Assembly (NCBI RefSeq): GCF_900177345.1
Contig: NZ_FWZT01000004.1
Location: 330,868 to 394,867, forward strand
From: Pseudobacteriovorax antillogorgiicola
GTDB taxonomy: Bacteria; Bdellovibrionota_B; Oligoflexia; Oligoflexales; Oligoflexaceae
DNA length: 64,000 bases
Direction of reading: 5' to 3'
Made by a program: the position numbers and the translations under genes. This document shows positions 17,372 through 25,961 of this stretch, in pieces; position 1 is the first letter of the stretch; each line of letters starts with the position of its first letter. A model generated the notes under the pieces. It worked only from the letters and a program-made list of their open reading frames with translations. It ran no database searches and had not been told where the DNA came from.

Positions 17372-18277
17372 ATCATCTTCGGGCGGCTCTTCATTGCTGG
17401 CGATAGTGAGAAGTCGAAGAAACTCGCTGGCCTTCTCATACTCATCAATTTGAAGCATGACACAGCATAAGATCTCACTGCTTTGATCATCACCATCGAA
17501 AATTTTCCAAACCATGCCATGATCGGCACAGCCGAGGCTCTTGCATGTCGCTTGATCGACTTTCTCTGTGCACGGCATTCGAACCCGAAAGTTTTCGCAG
17601 GTGGCTTGATCGACGCTTTGGTGGGATAGCAACCAACGTTTTATGCTTCCAGCGATGATGTTGGTCTTTTCTCTCATATAATCATGGATTTTCGAATCGG
17701 GAGCATCGTCTCCTAGCCTTGCGAACGAGCGAGCCGAATCCAGGTTGTAATTTATGTAAAAGCGGGTTGTGAGAATTTGGGACGAGAGTCCGATAAACGA
17801 TGTCCATTGGTTCTGTGAAAGTTCAACCCAAGCCTTCTCCTTGCCGAGCCGCTCCGATGACGACCGTTGGAAAGCCTGGCTCGAAAGAACTTTGATCTGC
17901 TGTAAGAATTCGTCCGTGTGTCCGACCTCCAAAGTGGAGTCCTGACGATCGAAATCTTCGTGGTGGTGGATGTAGTGGGTCAGGCCCTTCTTGAGGTCTG
18001 TGATGACCTCAGCGCCTAAATAGAGGCCGGTGTCTCGAAGAGAGAAATGTCGGATCTCAAGCGAGACATCGATGATCTCGCTACCCACTTCGCAGCGGAG
18101 GATGACTAGACCCTCCTCTTCGGGGGACATCAATTCTGGCGCCACGAGAATTCCGGCACCTCGTTCGCTCACGTTTAAGAGCCTTGCAGGTACGGACCGT
18201 CCTTTCAGAATAATCTGCATATCCTTATCAACAGGATAACGGACGAATTGTCGTTTTTCATGCGTTGCAAGTTGAAT
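17354..18277 (-). CDS. PilZ-domain protein (c-di-GMP binding predicted) with an anomalous start
   Basis: The first in-frame ATG (18220) gives 288 residues but cuts the PilZ domain. The same frame stays open upstream and encodes EKRQFVRYPVDKD, giving the PilZ RxxxR motif (Arg-Gln-Phe-Val-Arg); NVSERGAG downstream supplies the [DN]xSxxG motif. Both c-di-GMP contacts are therefore present only with the extension. A GGGAGGG Shine-Dalgarno on the minus strand (18285-18291) is placed for either an ATT start at 18277 or an ATG at 18261 followed by AAAAA that is one base out of frame. The remainder is helical, with two DQATC motifs and a C-terminal acidic tail. Cytoplasmic c-di-GMP effector by family; partner unknown. 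Confidence 0.75.
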   Translation of the reverse strand: MQLATHEKRQFVRYPVDKDMQIILKGRSVPARLLNVSERGAGILVAPELMSPEEEGLVILRCEVGSEIIDVSLEIRHFSLRDTGLYLGAEVITDLKKGLTHYIHHHEDFDRQDSTLEVGHTDEFLQQIKVLSSQAFQRSSSERLGKEKAWVELSQNQWTSFIGLSSQILTTRFYINYNLDSARSFARLGDDAPDSKIHDYMREKTNIIAGSIKRWLLSHQSVDQATCENFRVRMPCTEKVDQATCKSLGCADHGMVWKIFDGDDQSSEILCCVMLQIDEYEKASEFLRLLTIASNEEPPEDDDIEFL

Positions 18278-18486
18278 GGCTTTGCCCTCCCTTAATATTC
18301 CCGCTCGGTGGGATGAGGGTGGCCTTGAATATTTCCTCGTAAATATTATAGTTCCTTGAATTTATTATGGAAATATGATTTTTTTGCAATTTATTTCCGT
18401 CCTTCCTTCCTATGAAAACGCGATTTCCAGGGGAAAAATATGATAAATCAGGCAGATAGTAGTGATTTTGAGTTAGGCCATTTCAT

Positions 18487-19503
18487 TTAGCTAGCATTCT
18501 GCGATCTGCCGACGGTACTCGGATGGGTCCGTAGCTTTTGATAGGCTACTATATGAGCTATAGACCGCCCCAGCTTGTGGGGGATAAGCTGTATAGACGA
18601 ATCATAGAGTTCGAGAAGCTGTAAATCTCCTAGGTCATCGAGGGAGCTAATCTCAAACTTTACGCCCGCCTTACGCTCTAGGTGAGCAGTAAGCTCATCA
18701 TAGCTTAGAGTGATGCTTTTCTTAGTGTCGTAGCCCATGTTTCGGGCATAGACCACAATCGCGCGGGCAGTCCGAATGGTTTTATCACGAAAATGATGCT
18801 GGGCACGTTTCTTAGTCAGGCCAAGCTTTGCATCTTCAATGAAGCGGGCCATGTCTATTATAGAAACCATGACATTGTAGGGAATGATATGTCGATCTTT
18901 ATCGGGATCTTTCTCTAGCTTCAGCAGACCAGCATCTTGAAGCACTTTGATGATGGCATGAATTCGTTCCTCACTGAGTGATAGGCAATCCATGAGTTCA
19001 TCTTGAATCTCATCAAGAGCTACATAACTTGAACCATCGATGTCTTGCTTATGATACTTGGCGAGGGTTGAGAGGGTACCGCAAAGGGTCTGTGCCTGGA
19101 ACGTGAGGTCAATCTGTTCTAGGCGTGCTGACTCTAGCTGCTCTTGCTGACGAATCATAAAATCGAGTAGGTCAGTCAACCGTATTGAGAATTCTTTGAT
19201 GATGATTTCTATCCACGGAGGCACGTCTTTAAGGGTTTTTTTAACGCTGTCGGCAGGAATCTTGCGAACGGTAACATGACCAACAGCCTTGGCAGAAGCT
19301 GTCCGCGGCCTTCGATTAAGGCAGGTTAAAAGGCCAATGACCTCTCCGGGGTGCATATAACTGAGAGTTAGATGGATGGTATCTTTCTCCCGGTAGATCT
19401 CAACTTGCCCCTCTTCGATGACAAATAAGTCACCACCCGGATCGCCGTGGGAAAAGAGAACCTGCCCGTCCTTGAATTGCAGTAATTCCTTAGTTTCTAC
19501 CAT
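18487..19503 (-). CDS. Cyclic-nucleotide-binding (CRP-like) protein
   Basis: 338 residues. Residues about 8-115 are a cNMP-binding beta-roll (DGQVLFSHGDPGGDLFVIEEG; then GEVIGLLTCLNRRPRTASAKA, keeping Arg-Thr-Ala-Ser-Ala). A long helix follows, then about 150-205 a winged-helix-like stretch (SEERIHAIIKVLQDAGLLKLE) and a further 130-residue helical C-terminus longer than that of normal CRP/FNR. It may be a DNA-binding regulator or a signalling scaffold. Its N-domain resembles that of the D-LDH fusion at 2596-4074. Single gene. Confidence 0.8.
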   Translation of the reverse strand: MVETKELLQFKDGQVLFSHGDPGGDLFVIEEGQVEIYREKDTIHLTLSYMHPGEVIGLLTCLNRRPRTASAKAVGHVTVRKIPADSVKKTLKDVPPWIEIIIKEFSIRLTDLLDFMIRQQEQLESARLEQIDLTFQAQTLCGTLSTLAKYHKQDIDGSSYVALDEIQDELMDCLSLSEERIHAIIKVLQDAGLLKLEKDPDKDRHIIPYNVMVSIIDMARFIEDAKLGLTKKRAQHHFRDKTIRTARAIVVYARNMGYDTKKSITLSYDELTAHLERKAGVKFEISSLDDLGDLQLLELYDSSIQLIPHKLGRSIAHIVAYQKLRTHPSTVGRSQNAS

Positions 19504-19915
19504 ACCAACCTCGCGTCCGTTGTTCGTACTCTGGGAGCTGTCGACGTTTGGAGCACAAGCATCTGGTATGCCTTGATAAACGTAATCCGTCGTTGCTCAC
19601 CGTCAACATATTCCCGATATGCCTCGTCCTCTCTCCTAGCCTTGTCTTCATCCAGTCAGACCAGCTAAGTCTGTTCTAAACGCCAACAGCTCCTATTATA
19701 ACCTGATTTTTCGTTGGGCTTGCTAGAGTTGATCTCAAAACTGCCAATCTGGTAACCATTCTCTGCTGATGCTGAAGTTTTGGGCTGCCCCCCGGTACAG
19801 TATGGCAAGTATACTTGGGGTTCTGTGAGGGCGAGGGCAGGGATAAAGATGTGCTTGCCCCTCATTCAATGGCGTGCGAGTCTTGTGAGGCTTGAATCAC
19901 AAAGAGGAGACGATT
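19504..19915. other. Divergent intergenic region, no gene supported
   Basis: About 410 bp between the divergent CRP-like and GST genes, expected to contain both promoters. A minus-strand frame at 19665-19865 has no ribosome binding site or family pattern. No RNA gene or repeat recognised. Confidence 0.5.
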
Positions 19916-20500
19916 GTGAAGTTATTTTATTCCAGTGCCTCACCTTATGCGCGCAAAGTTAGGGTACTGATCCGAGAATTCGAAGTGTCTGTGACTGAAA
20001 AAAAGATCAACACCAGTGACAATGATCCTGACTTCATCAAGAGTAACCCTCTTGGAAAAGTTCCAGCAATGACCTTGGAAGATAATACGATAATTTTCGA
20101 TAGCGGCTTGATTGGCTACTATCTTGACGAAAAATATAACGATCGCCATTGGCAAGCAAAGACTTGGGATCACAAGCAGCTTGAAGCCTCCATCCAAGGC
20201 ATCCTCGATCAGTCTGTTACGATGATCATTGAAAAGCGCAGGCCAGAAGAGATTGTCTATGACTACTGGATTGAGCGATACAAGCACGCAATTCCAAGAG
20301 GGTTGGCGTGGATTTGGCAGCGCTATGAGAGCTACCTCAGCGAGGGAATGAGCCTGGCTAGTGTGAGCCTTGTCTGTGCGCTTGAGTACCTGGACTTCCG
20401 ACATCCAGAAATTCAATGGCGTAAGGATTTGCCAGATTTGGAAGCATGGTTGAATCATTGGAAGGGTCGGCAATCATTTTTGGAAACGAGGCCGGAATAG
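19916..20500 (+). CDS. Glutathione S-transferase family protein
   Basis: 194 residues from GTG 19916, preceded by AGAGGAG at 19902-19908; a TTG at 19892 lies before that site and is unlikely. The N-terminal thioredoxin fold begins VKLFYSSASPYARKVRVLI, with the family's SPYARKVR motif and a probable catalytic Ser or Cys-position Ser, and has the cis-Pro in KVPAMTL and the glutathione-contact DSGLIGYYL. The C-terminal helical domain runs from about 85. It resembles the bacterial YibF-like group, whose substrates are unknown. Cytoplasmic, monocistronic. Confidence 0.88.
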   Translation: MKLFYSSASPYARKVRVLIREFEVSVTEKKINTSDNDPDFIKSNPLGKVPAMTLEDNTIIFDSGLIGYYLDEKYNDRHWQAKTWDHKQLEASIQGILDQSVTMIIEKRRPEEIVYDYWIERYKHAIPRGLAWIWQRYESYLSEGMSLASVSLVCALEYLDFRHPEIQWRKDLPDLEAWLNHWKGRQSFLETRPE

Positions 20501-20646
20501 GGAACTCTCTTTTACCAAGGGTAACGTTGCTGATTTGCCAATAGCTATTAAATGATAGCTATACCGACGCTTTACATCAGAAGACTAAAGGAAGGTGATT
20601 CCCAATCCGAAGCCTCGCCCATCAAAACGGGATCAAGAGGGGACCC

Positions 20647-21855
20647 ATGGAAAAGCTTACCAATGGCGATGCCATCATCGTTCAAATTCTTCTTACGTTT
20701 GCGTTAGGTTTACTTGGATTGGGGTGTAGCCCCAAGAATGACAGTGGCGGCGATGGCGGGGCACAAGCTTCGCTAGACAGCGTGACTCCTAGTTTAGCGA
20801 CGCCGGTGCTGCGGATCACAATGAATCAGGATACCAATGAGATATCTTGGGACGCTATCGAGGGGGCGAGTCGTTACGATCTTTACATCTCAGCCCCAGA
20901 GAGCGTTAGCATTGATGAAGCGATCGTACTAGAGCGAGTTGCTAGTCCCTATACCCATATCAAGGCTCCGGGACAAAGCTACCTCTATACACTTCGGGCC
21001 CTTGGGGATACCCCTGATGTCGTGAGCGAATTTTCCGTGGCGATTAGCGATATTCCTTCAGGCTTTCTGTCGAGCTGCTTACAGCAGCAAGGAGTGGCTA
21101 GCCCCATTATCGAAGGGCTTTTGCTTGCTGCGGCAGCAGATGATTGCTATCAGCTTACTCAGGTACGCGAGCGGGTCACAACTCTCGACCTAGCCGGTGC
21201 AGGGCTCTCCGATCTGTCTCTGCTCAGTGAGTTTCCAGCCATCGAATCATTAGATCTTAGTCAAAATCAAATCCAAGATCTTCAGCCTTTGTCTCAGCTT
21301 CTAGGATTAAAGAGCCTCATGTTGCGCGATAACCCGGGTCTTTCAACACTAGCTGGCCTCGAAAACTTGCAAAACCTTGAGGTTCTCGATATTTCAAATT
21401 CGGTCGTGGCTGATCTGGGCCCCATCAAAGATTTGGTGAACTTAAATTCAGTTGCTCTGGAATCGACCGCAGTATCGTCACTTACAATCTTAGCGTCACT
21501 TCCCCAGCTTACATCTGTTAGCCTTGAAGGTAATAATGTCGAGCGCCAAGAGGATGTTTGTCCAACGGTGACAGTTGCTGAAGATATCGCACGATTCTGT
21601 CTAGAAGGAGTCACGTTATCCTATGGTATTCACATCAACAAGCTACTTGGCCAGCACTGCGTCGCTTGTCATAACGGGAATACAGCGCCTCGCGTGAATC
21701 TCGATAATCAAGCTGATGTAGAAGCTAATGCAGCACTGATCAACGCACGGATCTCGGATGGATCAATGCCACCACTTGGGCCATTGAGTGCAACGGATCA
21801 AGCTATATTCGCCAGATGGTATGCGGATGTCGTTCTAGCAGATGGAGATAGTTAG
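20647..21855 (+). CDS. Lipoprotein combining FN3, leucine-rich repeats and a c-type cytochrome motif
   Basis: 402 residues. Long N-terminus with lipobox GLGC (Cys about 27), a Gly/Ser linker, a fibronectin type III-like domain (about 55-135), then five or six internalin-like LRRs (about 180-305; LDLAGAGLSDLSLL, SLDLSQNQIQDLQPL and similar). The C-terminal 75 residues hold a haem c site, Cys338-Val-Ala-Cys-His342, with a candidate distal ligand Met374 in DGSMPP, as in the small haem domains attached to many outer-surface proteins. Haem attachment would occur in the periplasm. The combination is unusual. Start uncertain; GAGGGGACCC precedes this ATG closely. Confidence 0.82.
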   Translation: MEKLTNGDAIIVQILLTFALGLLGLGCSPKNDSGGDGGAQASLDSVTPSLATPVLRITMNQDTNEISWDAIEGASRYDLYISAPESVSIDEAIVLERVASPYTHIKAPGQSYLYTLRALGDTPDVVSEFSVAISDIPSGFLSSCLQQQGVASPIIEGLLLAAAADDCYQLTQVRERVTTLDLAGAGLSDLSLLSEFPAIESLDLSQNQIQDLQPLSQLLGLKSLMLRDNPGLSTLAGLENLQNLEVLDISNSVVADLGPIKDLVNLNSVALESTAVSSLTILASLPQLTSVSLEGNNVERQEDVCPTVTVAEDIARFCLEGVTLSYGIHINKLLGQHCVACHNGNTAPRVNLDNQADVEANAALINARISDGSMPPLGPLSATDQAIFARWYADVVLADGDS

Positions 21856-21874
21856 AGCTGGCCTCATAGGCTGC

Positions 21875-22906
21875 CTAGTTTGAATCTGTGAGGCAACTTA
21901 CTTTATAGAGTTGGTTGCCGCTTTGTTCAGAACTAAAGATAAACGAGTTTTCATTTGGTAAAAAACTTACAGCCTCTTGCTGAGGTTGGCCAGGAATGGT
22001 CACTCTTTGGTAGTTGGTACCTGGTATCAATTCTTCGGCGACCTGATCAGCCTTACTCAGATTCATACGAATCTCGTAGACGTCTTGATAGTCTAGGATT
22101 AATATCCGATCTCCACTCGGGGAAATGGATGCTCCTGTGCTAATAGGAAACGGGAAGGATCGAACGTAGGACGCAGTTAGCATGTCGCTATTTTGATCAA
22201 GGTCCTGACGAGATATGCGAAACACATCGGTTTGATCTTCTTTGGTAAAAATATAGAGGTCACCGGTTTGGGGGTGGACAGCGGTTCCCTCGGCATTGTG
22301 GCTAGCGCCATCCTCATAACGGAAACGAATGGTTCGTACCCCATTGCCGCTAGTTAACTGGGATTCGTCAATGCTGTAGAGCGTATAAGTCCCTCGAATG
22401 AACATATTATCGCCGATATCTGCAACATAAAGGCACTGCTTACTATCCAGGCAAGGCCCAAGTGAAAGGGATTCCCAGTCTGTGTTCTGACCAAGAAATA
22501 CCTGATCTCTGAGTGATCCATCCTGGCGAGCCCGGTAAACAGCGTTCGCATTGCCTGAATCGTCGATATGATAGTACATATCATCTTGGCTTGCGGATAT
22601 CGCTAGGCCAGAGGCCTCTGAAATAAATTGAATAGAGCCAAGAGATTCCCCAGCAGACCATTGCTTGCACAAATCTTCCCTAGTTTCTCCAGGGGGCGGT
22701 AGAAGGTCCTCAGCTTCTTGACTGGTATCATCGTCATCATTCTTAGGCGCTTTTTGCTCCTGCTGAAACTCAGGTTCCATAGGGTTTTGCCGTGAAGTAG
22801 GAACGTTGCCGTCCAGTAGAGATTCTGAAGGGTTCGACTCAATCAGTTTAGGTGGTTTCGTACAGTTCCATAAGGCTAAGGTCAGTACTAGAATCAGGTA
22901 GCGCAT
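21875..22906 (-). CDS. Putative beta-propeller lipoprotein
   Basis: 343 residues. Signal peptide with lipobox ALWNC (Cys15), an acidic QDDDD-type linker, then a domain with repeated motifs of a six-bladed propeller: FISEASGLAIS, DWESLSLGPC, CLYVADIGDN, YSIDES, SHNAEGTAVH, LYIFTKED. The WES/CLYVADIGDN/EG pattern occurs in a group of uncharacterised secreted proteins; such folds often bind sugars or act as esterases or lactonases, but no catalytic residue set is evident. Convergent with the cytochrome lipoprotein gene, with a weak GCCTCA/TGAGGC dyad (21863-21868, 21890-21895) across its stop. Confidence 0.75.
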   Translation of the reverse strand: MRYLILVLTLALWNCTKPPKLIESNPSESLLDGNVPTSRQNPMEPEFQQEQKAPKNDDDDTSQEAEDLLPPPGETREDLCKQWSAGESLGSIQFISEASGLAISASQDDMYYHIDDSGNANAVYRARQDGSLRDQVFLGQNTDWESLSLGPCLDSKQCLYVADIGDNMFIRGTYTLYSIDESQLTSGNGVRTIRFRYEDGASHNAEGTAVHPQTGDLYIFTKEDQTDVFRISRQDLDQNSDMLTASYVRSFPFPISTGASISPSGDRILILDYQDVYEIRMNLSKADQVAEELIPGTNYQRVTIPGQPQQEAVSFLPNENSFIFSSEQSGNQLYKVSCLTDSN

Positions 22907-23060
22907 GGTTTATCCGTCCAAACAATCACATTCGTTGGTCACTAGAGTGACTAAACCAGCGGAAATGCAATTCCAAGGCCTAATTTATAAACCAGATATT
23001 AGTTACTTATGCTTGAAAGTGGTGATCAGACCTAAGACCTTGTCATTTTTGTGACGGAAC

Positions 23061-23077
23061 GGCCCCCGGAAGGGGCC
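23061..23077 (-). terminator. GC-rich hairpin downstream of the TonB receptor gene
   Basis: GGCCCC (23061-23066) pairs with GGGGCC (23072-23077), 10 bp after the receptor's stop on the minus strand. No T-run follows in that direction. Confidence 0.45.
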
Positions 23078-23086
23078 TGGTTACTG

Positions 23087-25612
23087 CTAAAACATTTGGT
23101 TCATCTGAGCATAATAGGTAAGACCGTTAGGAGAATAGAGTTCCTGGACCCGCGTGTCATCCCCAACTCGCTCCGTGCTGTCCCTTGGAAAGTCTGTATC
23201 AAGCACATTGATAGCACCAATGGTAATCGAACCATCCCAAGGATGATTCCAAGTATATTGGCTATCGTAAGTAGAAAACTCGCCAATTCTCTCGTCACCT
23301 TGGGCTGTTTTGGTGCTGGCAATACGGTTGTTCCGAATGCCAATGATGTGGCTGGTGCCAATGCCGAGATTGACTCCATTCACAAAGCGCCACTCAGGCT
23401 TTCCTCGTTCGCCAAGGGTATCGGTAAGGGGAGCGCCGGGAAAGTCAAGCTCCCGAGAATAGAGTTTTGTGGAGTAGTTGCTAAAGTAGCTCAAGCGATA
23501 TGAGCTAAGCTGCGTGCGATATGCGAGATTTAAGTCGAATCCCGCATCCTCAGATTCACCAAGATTTTGGATAGGCAGTTTGATACGTTCTAGTTGACCA
23601 GATTCGTCGCCACCAATTCTCTGGATTTCCACTCCAGAAATACTTTCTCCCCCATATACTGCATCTAAGAGTTTTTGAGGGTCCATGACACGCACGATAT
23701 TATCGATCTTAGTATACCAATAGTCTGCGCCTAAAGATAAGCCATCGATAGGCTCAGTAACGAAACCCAGGTTATAGGATAGGGAGGTTTCCTCTTTAAG
23801 ATCGCGATTGCCCTCAGTTTCGATTTCTACCTCAGTTGTCAGGGTATCACAGGGTTCGCCACAGGTTTGCTTGTCAGCTAAATTTACCAGTCTTACCTGA
23901 GTTCCTTGATAGATTTCTCGAAGAGTTGGGGCTTTGAATCCTGTTGCTACATTACCGCGCACCAGGAAGCGGTCGAGTGGGCGATACATAAAGCCGAATT
24001 TAGGGTTGGTTGTTTCACCGAAGTCGCTGTAGGAGTCTAGTCGTACGGCAAGCTGAAACTCTAGGGATTGGAACATGGGAATTCCAAGTTCGGCATAAAC
24101 TGCATTGATCGATCTTTCGCCACTATCCGACTTATCTTCCGGCTCGCCGAAGGTATTGAAGTTCTCTGTTTGTTTATCGATTGTTTTCGCATAGTTCTGT
24201 TCGATCCGATTTGCTCCGATCACGAGACCGAGGCTGCCTCCGGGAAGCTCCAATAGCTCTCCTGCGGCATTGATGTCATAGGTGCTCATAGCGGTGTCTG
24301 TAACGATAAACGGCTGGTAAGACGTTTCCGATACCACAGCTAAACTTGCTTCAGAAAGCTCAGTTTCGAACGGGTTGAAGCGGCCTTCGGAAATGGCTCG
24401 GACGACTCCATCCTTAAGAAAGAAGCCGTTGGGGCTAATGGAGGTTTTCTTCGAAACAGTTCGTCCGGCTGTCGCCTGCCAATCCCAGAGCCCGAGTGAG
24501 CCGCGTAGGCCCAGATTGCCGCCAAATAGAGTTTTTTCCTCTTCCCATGTGCGCAATCCCCACGGAATGGCTCGATAGCGAACCTTGACATCACTATTGA
24601 TCCCGCTGAGTCCGAATGCTTCTTGCTTATCAGTTGCGATCTCTTGGGGGATGGTAAATTCACCAGCATTGGGTGCCATATTCCATTCGTTGGTATTCTT
24701 AACAGCTCTTAAAGTGGATACAAGGCTTATATTGTCGTTAATGCGATATTCTAGGTTGTTAAGCAGACCAATCTCAGTGGTTTCTGGGGAAAATGCCATG
24801 GTCGCACCATAATTGTAGCTACAAACCATGTTATCGCCCACCTGAATCGCTGTAGAGTCACAGTTGGGGTGTTTCTGAAGGCTGGCACCTGGTGCGTCTT
24901 CCACGTAGTTTGCTGGGAACGAGTATGAGCTTAATCCGATCTCTGTCCACTCTCGATCTCGGTGAAACACTGGCTCCACCTGACGATAGCTTAATGCTGT
25001 TAGCATGCGGAAGTTGTTTGTGTTGATACCTGTAACATAGCTAAATTGCGATTCCTGTCCGCCTTTACCATCTGGTACGCTGGTGCGAGCAAAGAAGGAA
25101 CTACCTTCCATATCTTTCTTAGTGATGATGTTAATCACCCCACCCGTTGCATCCGAACCGTAAATTGCAGATGCACTATCTTTTAAAATCTCGATTCGTT
25201 CAATTGCAGCCATAGGAATGGTTGACAAGTCGATAACGCCTTCCCCAGACTCATCTGGAATCCGTTGACCGTCGAGGAGGATAAGCGTGTTTTCTGCTCC
25301 CAAGCCACGAAGGTTAACCTTGGTCACAGAAACATTGTTTTCGTTGACTGTGGCCGATGAATAAGAGCCTTCGGAAGAGATCGCCATGTTTTTGATCAAT
25401 TCGCTCACGGTAGACATGCCGCTCTGCTTTATGGTTTGCTGATCAATCTGAATGACTGATGAGACTCCTTCAACGTCCGTTCGCTTCAAACGCGATCCTG
25501 TGACTTCCATCTTTTCTACAGAGTTTTGCCCCACTGCAGGCAAGCTTAGTGCTCCGCTAAAGAGAATGATGGCCCAACTTTTCTGTTTCCGCCCTCTTGC
25601 ATAGATCTTCAA
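23087..25612 (-). CDS. TonB-dependent outer-membrane receptor
   Basis: 841 residues. Signal peptide ends at AVG-Q. A TonB-box-like start (VEKMEVTGSRLKR) and plug domain (about 40-160) follow, with VNLRGLGAENTLILLDGQR, IERIEILKDSASAIYGSDA and GGVINIITKK, all standard for the family. The remainder is a 22-strand-type barrel ending in an aromatic residue (MNQMF). It imports a ligand such as a siderophore, vitamin or saccharide across the outer membrane, driven by TonB-ExbBD; the EVTGSRLKR start is common in receptors for larger substrates. No transporter genes are adjacent. The upstream AT-rich dyad suggests iron-type regulation. Confidence 0.92.
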   Translation of the reverse strand: MKIYARGRKQKSWAIILFSGALSLPAVGQNSVEKMEVTGSRLKRTDVEGVSSVIQIDQQTIKQSGMSTVSELIKNMAISSEGSYSSATVNENNVSVTKVNLRGLGAENTLILLDGQRIPDESGEGVIDLSTIPMAAIERIEILKDSASAIYGSDATGGVINIITKKDMEGSSFFARTSVPDGKGGQESQFSYVTGINTNNFRMLTALSYRQVEPVFHRDREWTEIGLSSYSFPANYVEDAPGASLQKHPNCDSTAIQVGDNMVCSYNYGATMAFSPETTEIGLLNNLEYRINDNISLVSTLRAVKNTNEWNMAPNAGEFTIPQEIATDKQEAFGLSGINSDVKVRYRAIPWGLRTWEEEKTLFGGNLGLRGSLGLWDWQATAGRTVSKKTSISPNGFFLKDGVVRAISEGRFNPFETELSEASLAVVSETSYQPFIVTDTAMSTYDINAAGELLELPGGSLGLVIGANRIEQNYAKTIDKQTENFNTFGEPEDKSDSGERSINAVYAELGIPMFQSLEFQLAVRLDSYSDFGETTNPKFGFMYRPLDRFLVRGNVATGFKAPTLREIYQGTQVRLVNLADKQTCGEPCDTLTTEVEIETEGNRDLKEETSLSYNLGFVTEPIDGLSLGADYWYTKIDNIVRVMDPQKLLDAVYGGESISGVEIQRIGGDESGQLERIKLPIQNLGESEDAGFDLNLAYRTQLSSYRLSYFSNYSTKLYSRELDFPGAPLTDTLGERGKPEWRFVNGVNLGIGTSHIIGIRNNRIASTKTAQGDERIGEFSTYDSQYTWNHPWDGSITIGAINVLDTDFPRDSTERVGDDTRVQELYSPNGLTYYAQMNQMF

Positions 25613-25779
25613 GGGTTTGTCTCCTGATAGTGAAGTTTTGTTTGCAGTGTTATAGCAATCAGGTTGGAAATGTTAAAGTCCGTACTTATCTACCGTTAGT
25701 GCTAACATATAGCCTGAGTATTATCACTAGTTTTAGCTTTGAATTGCGATGATTCTAAAAGAATAGAAATAGATTTTTT

Positions 25780-25838
25780 TGATAATCCAATATTTTAATA
25801 CTATATATATCTTAAAATATAAATTAGTAATATTATCA
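25780..25838. promoter_or_regulatory. AT-rich nested dyad with Fur-like half-sites
   Basis: The outer arms TGATAAT (25780-25786) and ATTATCA (25832-25838) equal the two 7-base half-sites of the Fur box; the inner arms are ATATTTTAA (25790-25798) and TTAAAATAT (25812-25820). A further ATTATCA lies at 25720-25726. The half-sites are not in the normal 7-1-7 spacing, so Fur binding is only a suggestion. Confidence 0.4.
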
Positions 25839-25913
25839 TGATTTATTTAAAAGATTCTTTAGTCTTCTCAGAGAGAGTTGAGGGTTGCTAAGGAGGCGTT
25901 CTCGGAATGGCTC

Positions 25914-25945
25914 AAGGCCGGGTGGCTTCAGAACCACCTAGCCTT
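25914..25945 (-). terminator. Two-part hairpin after the lipoprotein gene
   Basis: Outer arms AAGGC/GCCTT (25914-25918 and 25941-25945) and inner arms GGTGG/CCACC (25921-25925 and 25934-25938) form a broken stem 16 bp after the stop of the gene at 25962. Confidence 0.5.
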
Positions 25946-25961
25946 AAAAGCTAAGTAAAGA

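Larger units (their letters stand above)
25613..25961. other. AT-rich control region upstream of the TonB receptor
   Basis: 349 bp between two minus-strand genes, strikingly AT-rich at 25740-25860. It contains the nested dyad at 25780-25838 and the terminator-like hairpin of the upstream gene at 25914-25945. No coding frame is supported. Confidence 0.6.

Noticed and set aside
18360..18390. Possible sigma-70 promoter for the PilZ gene (TTGCAA and TAATAA on the minus strand)
   Set aside because: Spacing and matches are poor in an AT-rich stretch, so it is not distinguishable from chance.
19665..19865. 66-codon minus-strand frame before the GST gene
   Set aside because: No ribosome binding site; composition not protein-like; in a divergent promoter region.
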